9,664 nucleotides of DNA from Oscillospiraceae bacterium (GTDB lineage Bacteria > Bacillota > Clostridia > Oscillospirales > Acutalibacteraceae). Under the pieces are notes generated by a model. The model made no database searches and was not told where the DNA came from. It saw only the letters and a list, made by a program, of their open reading frames with translations. Positions 1-5,666 of this stretch are shown piece by piece (position 1 is the stretch's first letter; each line of letters starts with the position of its first letter). The stretch is taken from the NCBI GenBank assembly GCA_003520555.1, contig DOUO01000110.1:1-9664 (forward strand). Direction: 5' to 3'. Both the position numbers and the translations under genes were made by a program.

Positions 1-604
1 TAAGTCTGCCGCAGGTTCCGGAGATTTTCACGGGAGAAAGCGACAGTCCCTGTTCCTTTGCCATTTTGATTGAAACAGGCTGGAATTCACCCATGAAGCG
101 GTTGCAGCAAAACGGTCTGCCGCAAATGCCGAGTCCGCCGAGCATTTTTGCTTCATCGCGCACACCAATTTGTCTTAACTCAATGCGGGTACGGAAAACC
201 GAAGCCAAATCCTTTACCAACGCTCGGAAGTCTACCCTTCCGTCTGCGGTAAAATAAAAAATAATCTTGCTGTTGTCAAAGGTGTATTCAACGTTCACAA
301 GCTTCATCTCAAGCTTGTGAGCGGCGATTTTTTGTTCACAGATTTTGTATGCTTCCTTTTCCCTGAGCTTGTTTTCGGCAAGATGATTTAAATCCTTTTC
401 GGTAGCTATGCGAATAAGCGGCTTAAGCGGCTGCTTGATTTTTTCATCGGGCACTTCCTTGTTGGAAGTGGCAACCTCGCCGCATTCCAAACCGCGAGCG
501 GTTTCTACAATTACCATATCGCCGGTGTTGAGCTTATTGTCAAGCGGGTCAAAGAAATAAACCTTGCCTACCTCTTTAAATCTTACTCCTATTACCTCTG
601 CCAT
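1..604 (-). CDS. ricT: RicT/YaaT (PSP1-domain) regulatory iron-sulfur protein, 3' end cut off by window
   Basis: The protein begins MAEVIGVRFKEVGKVYFFDP and 201 residues are visible; the family is usually about 270-300 residues, so the C-terminus lies outside the window. It is a PSP1-domain protein. In Bacillus, RicT (YaaT) works with RicA and RicF as a [4Fe-4S]-bearing complex that helps RNase Y process mRNAs and affects sporulation and biofilm formation. Four cysteines are visible at residues 161, 166, 167 and 198, in the segment ICGRPFCCNRF and near the window edge (GTCGRL). From memory, this spacing and numbering match the cluster ligands of the Bacillus protein. The start ATG (602-604) is set by AGGAGG at 610-615, five bases upstream. 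The start lies inside the last codons of holB (13-base overlap), as expected for the conserved holB-yaaT pair. Identification is firm. Whether it binds a cluster in this organism is inferred. Confidence 0.93.
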   Translation of the reverse strand, partial: MAEVIGVRFKEVGKVYFFDPLDNKLNTGDMVIVETARGLECGEVATSNKEVPDEKIKQPLKPLIRIATEKDLNHLAENKLREKEAYKICEQKIAAHKLEMKLVNVEYTFDNSKIIFYFTADGRVDFRALVKDLASVFRTRIELRQIGVRDEAKMLGGLGICGRPFCCNRFMGEFQPVSIKMAKEQGLSLSPVKISGTCGRL

Positions 605-1464
605 GATATCCTCCTGAATTCTCCGCACAGTCGTGTTGTGAGGAGATTGATGTTTACGTTTTGTTTAATTTGCTGTTCTGATCTGTCGCAAAGCTCAATC
701 ATATTAATAAGCTTCACCGCCGTGAAACGCGCCGCAAGCCTTTGCGCCAGTTCGCGGTTTCCAAGCGTTTTCGCTCCGGAAAGCAGCCCCATGGCGTCGC
801 GCAAGATTTGCTTAAGCGCGGTAAAAATCTGTTCATAAAGCTCCTTGTCCTCAAGAGCTTTAAGTGACAGAAGCAAATCGTATTCACGTGCGGAAAGTAT
901 ACCTTCGGCAATTTTTTCGGCTGCCGCGACGGCGTTTTCATCAAGCCTTGCCGCTCCGCCGAATCTGATTGTTGTGAACCGTGAACGGATTGTGTCAAGC
1001 ATCCTCTGCGCGTTTTCACAGATTAAAATAAAGCGGACATTTTCGGGCGGTTCTTCAAACAGCTTCAAAAATGTGTTTTGAACAATCGGCGTAAAACGTG
1101 AGTCCGCGTGTTCGAAAACATAGACCTTAACCGCCGCCTCGTTTGGTTTTATATACGCGTCGGAAATGATTGCGCGCATACTTTTAACGTCGTAGGTTTT
1201 GCTTTTATTTTTGTCGGGCTTTGGATACGAAATGTCCGGGTGAGCCTTGTCCAATGCCTTTTCGCACTGATTGCAGGTCATGCACGGTCGTTCGCCGCCG
1301 CAGCCGCACACCGAATACGCGGCAAGGAAAAGCGCAAGCTTTTCAGCCGCTTGGGTGTTTGGACTTTCAATTATTATCGCGTGAGGTAAAGAGCCTCTGC
1401 GGTCAAGCGACTGCAGAATTTCACGTGTGTTTTTGTCGAAATCAAATCCCTGCGGAAAATTCAT
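592..1464 (-). CDS. holB: DNA polymerase III subunit delta-prime
   Basis: This 290-residue AAA+-fold protein is the delta-prime subunit of the clamp loader, which opens the beta sliding clamp and loads it on primed DNA. A zinc-module cysteine group (C53/C55, C61, C64, C67; CGCGGERPCMTCNQC) and the NTFLKLFEEPP motif (130-140) are typical of DnaX/HolB clamp-loader proteins. The RSRF segment at 160-163 sits where the SRC motif is found; the Cys is Phe here. There is no Walker A GKT sequence (the region reads IIESPNTQAAEK), which fits delta-prime, a non-ATPase subunit, rather than DnaX. It is slightly shorter than the roughly 330 residues of the E. coli and Bacillus proteins. It overlaps the upstream phosphoesterase by four bases (ATGA) and ricT by 13 bases, so the three genes form one operon. 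Confidence 0.9.
   Translation of the reverse strand: MNFPQGFDFDKNTREILQSLDRRGSLPHAIIIESPNTQAAEKLALFLAAYSVCGCGGERPCMTCNQCEKALDKAHPDISYPKPDKNKSKTYDVKSMRAIISDAYIKPNEAAVKVYVFEHADSRFTPIVQNTFLKLFEEPPENVRFILICENAQRMLDTIRSRFTTIRFGGAARLDENAVAAAEKIAEGILSAREYDLLLSLKALEDKELYEQIFTALKQILRDAMGLLSGAKTLGNRELAQRLAARFTAVKLINMIELCDRSEQQIKQNVNINLLTTRLCGEFRRISWQR
610..615 (-). promoter_or_regulatory. Ribosome binding site of ricT inside holB
   Basis: The minus strand reads AGGAGG, then ATATC, then ATG. The site lies entirely within the holB coding sequence, so ribosomes ending holB at 592 pass over the ricT initiation site. This suggests translational coupling. Confidence 0.8.
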
Positions 1465-1937
1465 CTGTCGTTTATCCTTACTATATTTGTCACAATATCG
1501 CCCTTGTCGGTTATGTCTATGTAGCCGTAGCTTGCGCCATATCCGCTGCAGTGGCCGGGGTTCATTATGTAAAGACCGTCGTCATACTCATTCATCGCGC
1601 AGTGCGTGTGGCCGTATAACAATATATCGGCCTTTGCCTCACGCGCGGCGCAAACCATATTGTAAATGGAGAATTTTGCCTGATATACATGTCCGTGAGT
1701 AATAAACAGAGTTTTGCCGCCAACGGTGATTGTTTCGGTAACGGGCAAAACGCTTGACCAGTCGCAGTTGCCGCGCACGCCGACAACGGTTTTGTTTGTC
1801 AGCGTATCCTTAAGGTACTGAAACTGCTCGGCGCCGTCGCCGCAGAACACAATAACCTCCGCTTCCGGTTGAGCGTTTACCGCGCGCATTGCGGAGTGAA
1901 GGTCGCCGTGAATATCGGATAAAACTAAAATTCTCAT
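1461..1937 (-). CDS. Metallophosphoesterase, YfcE/MJ0936 family
   Basis: This 158-residue calcineurin-like phosphoesterase has the full set of metal-binding motifs. They are DIHGD (D8, H10), GD at 33-34, GNCD at 56-59, HGH at 81-83, GHTH at 109-112 and NPGH at 126-129. Family members bind two metal ions, often Mn2+, and hydrolyse phosphodiesters in vitro; their natural substrate is generally unknown, so none is assigned. The usual NPGS motif ends in His here (NPGHCSGYG). The start ATG is preceded by CGGAG five bases upstream. It is the first gene of the operon with holB and ricT: its TGA overlaps the holB ATG as ATGA. It is divergent from the small-protein cassette with only 55 bases between starts. 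I found no convincing promoter in that gap, so it may extend into the coding regions. Confidence 0.88.
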   Translation of the reverse strand: MRILVLSDIHGDLHSAMRAVNAQPEAEVIVFCGDGAEQFQYLKDTLTNKTVVGVRGNCDWSSVLPVTETITVGGKTLFITHGHVYQAKFSIYNMVCAAREAKADILLYGHTHCAMNEYDDGLYIMNPGHCSGYGASYGYIDITDKGDIVTNIVRINDR

Positions 1938-1992
1938 AAAAACTCCGTTCTAAAATCGTTTTCCGCGCATAGTATGTTGCGAGGTGGTTTTT

Positions 1993-2235
1993 ATGTATGA
2001 AAAATCTGAAAATAATATAAATTCGCTGATTCAAAGCCTTTCTCAAAAACTTAACACGACGCCCGAACAGCTTAATGCCGCCGCAAACAGCGGTAATTTG
2101 AGCGAAATTTTAAAAAGCAGCCAAAACCCGCAGGCGGATAAGGTGAGCGAAATTTTGAAAGACCCCGAACGGACTAAGGAAATATTACAGAGTCCTCAGG
2201 CGCAAAGGCTGATGAAGCTTTTTGATAAAAAATAA
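1993..2235 (+). CDS. Small protein of unknown function, cassette gene 1 (80 aa)
   Basis: I do not recognise a characterised family. The ATG at 1993 is chosen because AGGTGG (1982-1987) lies five bases upstream; the GTG at 1984 is part of that Shine-Dalgarno site. The 80-residue protein is hydrophilic, has no signal peptide or membrane segment, and looks helical. It contains three related short units built on EIL: SEILKSSQ (from residue 38), SEILKDPE (from 52) and KEILQSPQ (from 62). Its ILKDPERTK segment (54-62) resembles ILSDPEALK near the N-terminus of the next protein. The next start lies 17 bases beyond the stop codon, so the genes are almost certainly co-transcribed. The good ribosome site, codon use like the neighbours and co-directional packing support a real gene. 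A cytosolic or coat-like structural role is only a guess. Confidence 0.8.
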   Translation: MYEKSENNINSLIQSLSQKLNTTPEQLNAAANSGNLSEILKSSQNPQADKVSEILKDPERTKEILQSPQAQRLMKLFDKK

Positions 2236-2252
2236 ACGCGGAGGTGAGCAAA

Positions 2253-2588
2253 ATGCCCGACATGCAGGAGCAGATTAACAAAATACTGAGCGACCCGGAA
2301 GCGCTTAAGCAGGTGCAAAGCCTTGCGGGGCAGCTCGGGCTTAACCAGGCGGCGCCTGCAGCGCCGAAGCCGCCTGCTCCGGTGATGAATCAGGATGTTC
2401 AGGGCATGATAAATTCGATTGCGCCGCTGATGCAGACCTCTCAGCCCGACAGCAACACAGCCGCGCTGCTAAGCGCCCTGCGACCGTTTTTAAGCGCGGG
2501 CAAAGCCGAAAAGCTTGACCGCGCGATGCGGATAATTAGGCTTGTGAAGCTGATACCGCTGATAAAAGACAGCGGTATATTTTTATAA
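2253..2588 (+). CDS. Small protein of unknown function, cassette gene 2 (111 aa)
   Basis: No characterised family is recognised. The ATG at 2253 is preceded by GGAGGTGA (2240-2247) at five-base spacing; the upstream GTG at 2244 belongs to the ribosome site. Three parts are visible. An N-terminal helix (1-30) carries ILSDPEALK at 11-19, similar to the preceding protein. A low-complexity Ala/Pro linker spans 32-44. A C-terminal basic, amphipathic helical region (72-111) begins LLSALRPFLSAGKAEKLDRA and ends in an Ile/Leu-rich stretch (IIRLVKLIPLIKDSGIFL). That tail could bind a membrane surface or a partner protein, but it is interrupted by charged residues and is not a classic transmembrane helix. 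The gap to gene 3 is 13 bases and holds only that gene's ribosome site, so translation is probably coupled. Confidence 0.8.
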   Translation: MPDMQEQINKILSDPEALKQVQSLAGQLGLNQAAPAAPKPPAPVMNQDVQGMINSIAPLMQTSQPDSNTAALLSALRPFLSAGKAEKLDRAMRIIRLVKLIPLIKDSGIFL

Positions 2589-2601
2589 TTAGGAGGTAAT
2601 T

Positions 2602-2901
2602 ATGCCAAGCTTTGAAGAAGAAGCGTTTGCAAGGGCGCGTCAGCTTCACCGTGAACGCGCCGGCGATCCGAAACCGCCGCCTAAGCCCGAACCGAAACCG
2701 GAGCCAAAGCCCGAACCCGCCGCTAAATCCGAACCGGTGCCTAAGCCGGCTGTAAAAAAGGACAAAGCAAAAAACACAAGTCTGCTTGAAACGCTGTTTC
2801 ACGATAAGGACAAAAGCCTTATTTTGATGCTTTTACTTCTGCTTGCGGATTCCGACGGCGACCCGTCTTTGCTTTTCGCGCTGGCATATTTACTGATGTA
2901 A
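2602..2901 (+). CDS. Small Lys/Pro/Glu-linker protein with leucine-rich acidic C-terminal tail, cassette gene 3 (99 aa)
   Basis: The function is unknown. AGGAGG (2591-2596) lies five bases before the ATG. An N-terminal charged helix (MPSFEEEAFARARQLHRERA, 1-20) is followed by a disordered linker rich in Lys, Pro and Glu (23-50), with KPEP repeats at about 28-38. The C-terminus (72-99) has two short hydrophobic segments, ILMLLLLLA and SLLFALAYLLM, separated by DSDGD at 83-87. Each segment is only 9-12 residues. The tail could therefore form a helical hairpin or oligomerisation element, or insert into a membrane. From memory, short clostridial proteins with similar leucine-rich/acidic/leucine-rich tails exist, but I cannot verify a family. 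It ends the cassette, and its TAA directly abuts the proA stop codon on the other strand. Confidence 0.78.
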   Translation: MPSFEEEAFARARQLHRERAGDPKPPPKPEPKPEPKPEPAAKSEPVPKPAVKKDKAKNTSLLETLFHDKDKSLILMLLLLLADSDGDPSLLFALAYLLM

Positions 2902-4146
2902 TCAGCGGATTTGGCCGCTGCCTTTAATAATATATTTACTTGAGGTAAGCTCGTTTAAGCCCATAGGTCCTCTTGCGTGGAGCTTTTGCGTTGAAATGCC
3001 TATCTCGGCGCCAAGTCCGAATTCGCCGCCGTCGGTAAAGCGTGTTGAAGCATTGACATAAACCGCGGAGGAGTCAACGCAGGCGGTGAATTTTTCCGCG
3101 GACGCGTAGTCGCTTGTCACAATACATTCGCTGTGACCCGTGCTGTACTTTGCCAAATGTTCAAGCGCCTCGTCAAGGCTGTCTACAACCTTGACCGCGA
3201 TAATTAAGTCAAGAAATTCAACGGCGTAATCGTTTTCGGTTGCCGGAACCACACAGTCGCCTAAAATTTCACGGGTGCGGGCGCAACCGCGGATTTCCAC
3301 ATCCTTTTTGTCAAGCTCAGCCTTGATAAGCGGCAAAGCTTTTTCGGCAACATCGCTGTGAACAAGCACCGTTTCAATTGCGTTGCACACGGAGGGACGT
3401 GAGGTTTTTGCGTTATATACTATATCTGCCGCCATTTGCAAATCGGCTGATTTATCAACATAAACATGACAGTTGCCGACGCCTGTTTCAATAACGGGTA
3501 CCTTGGCGTTTGCGACAACGCTCTTAATAAGTCCCGCTCCGCCGCGCGGAATCAGAACGTCAAGGTATTCGGTGAGCTGCATGAGCTCTGTTGCGCTTTG
3601 CCGCGAGGTGTCGGTAATAAGCTGAACGCAGTCGCGCGGAAGTCCCGCTTCCTCAATTGCGCCGCGCATAATTTCGGCAATTGCTTTGTTTGAGTTGATT
3701 GCTTCTTTGCCGCCGCGAAGGATAACCGCGCTGCCTGCCTTTAAGCACAGCGCGGCAGCGTCGGAAGTAACATTCGGACGGGCTTCAAAAATTATACCGA
3801 TTACGCCCATGGGGACGGTTATTTTTTCGATTTTCAAGCCGTTTTTCAGGGTTCTGCCCTCAAGCACTCTGCCTACGGGATCGGCCTGAGAGGCTACTTC
3901 GCGAACGCCCTGCGCCATTCCCTCAATGCGGGCTTCATCAAGCTTTAAGCGGTCGATAAGGCTTTCGGTAAGCCCTGCGGCGCGTCCGTTTTCTATATCA
4001 ATATTATTTGCTTCAATTATAGTTTCGCGGTTAGCGGTAAGCGCTTCGGCAATCTTCAGCAGAGCTCCGTCCTTTTTTGAGCCGGCGTTCATCAATACAC
4101 GTGAAGCCGCCTTTGCGTTTTGTCCCATTGTTTCAAGATTTATCAT
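2902..4146 (-). CDS. proA: Glutamate-5-semialdehyde dehydrogenase (gamma-glutamyl phosphate reductase)
   Basis: This 414-residue protein catalyses the second step of proline synthesis. It reduces gamma-glutamyl phosphate with NADPH to glutamate-5-semialdehyde, which cyclises to pyrroline-5-carboxylate. It is full length for the family (about 415). Family signatures include VPMGVIGIIFEARPNVTSDA (111-130), the IPRGGAGLI loop (199-207), the catalytic cysteine C254 in SRPSVCNAIET, and the C-terminal FTDGGEFGLGAEIGIST. The ribosome site is GAAGGG about eight bases before the ATG. It is the second gene after proB with a 90-base gap. No intrinsic terminator follows the stop codon, and transcription reading on would be antisense to the three-gene cassette. 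No proC gene is in the window. Confidence 0.97.
   Translation of the reverse strand: MINLETMGQNAKAASRVLMNAGSKKDGALLKIAEALTANRETIIEANNIDIENGRAAGLTESLIDRLKLDEARIEGMAQGVREVASQADPVGRVLEGRTLKNGLKIEKITVPMGVIGIIFEARPNVTSDAAALCLKAGSAVILRGGKEAINSNKAIAEIMRGAIEEAGLPRDCVQLITDTSRQSATELMQLTEYLDVLIPRGGAGLIKSVVANAKVPVIETGVGNCHVYVDKSADLQMAADIVYNAKTSRPSVCNAIETVLVHSDVAEKALPLIKAELDKKDVEIRGCARTREILGDCVVPATENDYAVEFLDLIIAVKVVDSLDEALEHLAKYSTGHSECIVTSDYASAEKFTACVDSSAVYVNASTRFTDGGEFGLGAEIGISTQKLHARGPMGLNELTSSKYIIKGSGQIR
2903..2920 (+). terminator. Hairpin just after the small-gene cassette, possible weak terminator
   Basis: CAGCGG and CCGCTG form a perfect six-pair stem around ATTTGG, starting two bases after the cassette's last stop codon. 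The following plus-strand sequence is CCTTTAATAATAT, a poor U-tract, so termination would be weak. The hairpin is encoded by the last sense codons of proA on the opposite strand. On that strand it has no U-tract at all. Confidence 0.45.
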
Positions 4147-4204
4147 AATTAACCCTTCTTTCTTTACTGATACGCAGAGTAAAATATTTATAAACTTTGT
4201 TTTT

Positions 4205-4224
4205 CATTTAAGCGCGGTTAAATG
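4205..4224 (-). repeat. Inverted repeat in the proB-proA intercistronic gap
   Basis: CATTTAA and TTAAATG form an exact seven-base inverted repeat around a six-base GC-rich loop, just after the proB stop codon. No U-tract follows on the minus strand, so it is unlikely to be a terminator. It might set mRNA processing or stability between proB and proA. The rest of the 90-base gap is AT-rich with the proA ribosome site at its end. Confidence 0.4.
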
Positions 4225-4236
4225 CTTAAGGTACAA

Positions 4237-5022
4237 TTATTCCTGCGCCAAAAACAGTGTGCCGGGATTTTCGCCGTCAAAAACATCGTAGAGAAGCTCC
4301 GGATTTTCGCCGCTGATAACGTAAGTTTCAATACCGCGCTTTGTAGCGTAATCCGCGGCGTGAAGCTTAGTAATCATACCGCCTGTGCCTCGGTTTGAAC
4401 CTGAGCCGGCTGCCATTCTGGTGATGTCCTTATTGATTTTCGCAACAATTTCAATCTTGCGCGCTTTCGGGTTTTCGCGCGGATTTGAGTCGTAAAGACC
4501 GTCGATATCGGTTAGGATAACCAGTCTGTCGGCGTTGACAATACGCGACACAATTGCCGAAAGCATGTCGTTGTCACCGAAATTATTACCATCCAGCTCG
4601 TCGGTGGACACGGTATCGTTTTCATTTATTACGGGAATAACGTCCATGTCCAGCAGAGCGTTGATTGTGTTGAGCACATTTTCACGCTTGCGCGTTGTTT
4701 CAACGGTGTCGGCTGTCAGAAGTATCTGCGCGACATTATGGTTGTATTCACCGAATAGCTTGTCGTACATAAACATAAGCTCGCACTGTCCCAAGGCGGC
4801 AAGCGCCTGCTTTTTCTTGGTTTCGGAAGGACGGCGCGAAAGTCCCATTTTACCCATGCCTACGCCGATTGCGCCGGATGACACAAGCAAAACGTCCTCA
4901 CCGCTGTTATGCAAATCACAAAGCACCTTGCAAAGCTGTTCGATGCGCCTGTAATTGATTTTTCCGTTTTCATATGTGAGAGTGGATGTTCCCACCTTGA
5001 TTACTGTTCTTTTACGCGTCAT
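4237..5022 (-). CDS. proB: Glutamate 5-kinase, short form without PUA domain
   Basis: This 261-residue amino-acid kinase phosphorylates glutamate with ATP to gamma-glutamyl phosphate, the first and normally proline-inhibited step of proline synthesis. Visible motifs are the N-terminal VIKVGTSTL with K9, SSGAIGVG (48-55), NENDTVS (133-139), FGDNDMLSA (148-156), TDIDGLYDSNP (171-181) and GTGGMITKL (212-220). The protein ends soon after the kinase domain, whereas the E. coli enzyme is 367 residues with a C-terminal PUA domain. Short forms are known in other bacteria, so this is probably natural and not a truncation. The ATG at 5022 is preferred over an in-frame ATG at 5085. AGGTG lies five bases upstream of 5022, and the predicted promoter and transcript start lie between the two ATGs, so the upper one would not be transcribed. 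It is first in the operon with proA. Confidence 0.95.
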   Translation of the reverse strand: MTRKRTVIKVGTSTLTYENGKINYRRIEQLCKVLCDLHNSGEDVLLVSSGAIGVGMGKMGLSRRPSETKKKQALAALGQCELMFMYDKLFGEYNHNVAQILLTADTVETTRKRENVLNTINALLDMDVIPVINENDTVSTDELDGNNFGDNDMLSAIVSRIVNADRLVILTDIDGLYDSNPRENPKARKIEIVAKINKDITRMAAGSGSNRGTGGMITKLHAADYATKRGIETYVISGENPELLYDVFDGENPGTLFLAQE

Positions 5023-5056
5023 AATTACACCTGTTTCCGCTAAAATTCCATTGTTT

Positions 5057-5085
5057 ATTATATCACAAGCGCCAAGAAACATCAA
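5057..5085 (-). promoter_or_regulatory. Sigma-A-type promoter of proBA
   Basis: On the minus strand, TTGATG (-35) is followed by a 17-base spacer and a perfect TATAAT (-10) carrying an upstream TG extension (TGATATAAT). The expected transcript start is near 5050, giving a leader of roughly 28 bases to the proB ATG. This leaves no room for a riboswitch or attenuator, so control is probably at initiation or on the enzyme. Confidence 0.8.
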
Positions 5086-5131
5086 GAGGTTTTATTTACG
5101 GTTAATCAGGGACAAAGCATAAGGCTGAAAA

Positions 5132-5160
5132 CCGCAAAAAGGTTCGGCGCAAGCCGAACC
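5132..5160 (-). terminator. Intrinsic terminator of the SGNH-DUF4358 operon
   Basis: A perfect eight-pair stem, GGTTCGGC with GCCGAACC around a four-base loop, is followed on the minus strand by TTTTTGCGG. It begins 14 bases after the DUF4358 stop codon and isolates that operon from proB downstream. On the plus strand the hairpin is followed by CTTACTG, so it works mainly in one direction. Confidence 0.9.
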
Positions 5161-5174
5161 CTTACTGTTATTTG

Positions 5175-5654
5175 TCATAAATTCAATTCTGATTTAAATA
5201 TGGTGGTGATTTTTTCGGCATTGGGCGAAACAATCATTGTGACATACAGACCGTTTTTCTCAACCGAGCATTTTTCAACCATGGCGGCCTGCTGCGGATT
5301 ATAGTTTTTGTTCTGAGCCACCTTGCTTGCGTAGCGGGTGTCAAGCGCTTCCTTTACCCTTGCGGCTGCCGCTTCGTCCTTTGCCTTTATCAGCACAATT
5401 TCTTCCTGATTCACACCCGAGCTGTTAATTCCGCCCGCGTATTCTTCAAAATCATTATCGGTAAGACCGTAAAAGCGGTCAAGGCTTTTCGCGTTGTTAA
5501 ATTCATTAAAATCCTTAATTTCAACCTGCGACTTAATTTTCTCGAACACCTGCGAAAGAGGCACCGAGCTTTCCTTTTTTTCACCGCCGCCGGAGCATGA
5601 ACACAAAATTACCGCAGCGATAAGAGCCGCAAGAACAGCACATAATTTTTTCAT
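5175..5654 (-). CDS. DUF4358 domain-containing lipoprotein
   Basis: This 159-residue secreted lipoprotein has an N-terminal KK, a hydrophobic stretch (4-18) and a lipobox ending LCSC, with C20 the likely lipidated residue. A short polar Gly/Lys/Glu/Ser linker follows. The rest matches my recollection of DUF4358: a FYGLTDNDFEEYAG segment (61-74), then an EEIVLIKAKD strand and a helix (AAAARVKEALDTRYAS), ending in a strand with GLYVTMIVSPNAEKI (135-149). The family is widespread in Clostridia and has no established function. Members often sit beside SGNH hydrolases or membrane O-acyltransferases, which hints at a role in cell-envelope modification. It lies 12 bases after the SGNH gene; its AAAGGAG ribosome site overlaps that gene's stop codon. 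An intrinsic terminator follows. Family assignment is fairly sure, function is not. Confidence 0.82.
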   Translation of the reverse strand: MKKLCAVLAALIAAVILCSCSGGGEKKESSVPLSQVFEKIKSQVEIKDFNEFNNAKSLDRFYGLTDNDFEEYAGGINSSGVNQEEIVLIKAKDEAAAARVKEALDTRYASKVAQNKNYNPQQAAMVEKCSVEKNGLYVTMIVSPNAEKITTIFKSELNL

Positions 5655-5666
5655 ACAAATACTCCT

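Noticed and set aside
1221..1619. Open frame of 132 codons, plus strand
   Set aside because: It lies opposite holB and the phosphoesterase, whose motifs are complete. It has no ribosome site and a composition unlike a real protein.
1938..1992. Promoters in the 55-base gap between the phosphoesterase and the cassette
   Set aside because: TAGTAT at 1970 and its complement resemble -10 elements, but neither has a -35, and a plus-strand start would fall inside the ribosome site of gene 1.
2680..2760. Tandem DNA repeat or CRISPR-like structure in the KPEP linker
   Set aside because: The repetition follows Lys-Pro-Glu codons in one reading frame, with irregular units and no spacers. It is a protein low-complexity linker.
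4535..4954. Open frame of 139 codons, plus strand, Ser-rich
   Set aside because: It is the antisense shadow of proB; Ser-rich translation is typical of such shadows.
5023..5085. N-terminal extension of ProB from the ATG at 5085
   Set aside because: The extension MMFLGACDIINNGILAETGVI is not part of the family and spans the predicted -10 and transcript start. The ATG at 5022 has a ribosome site.
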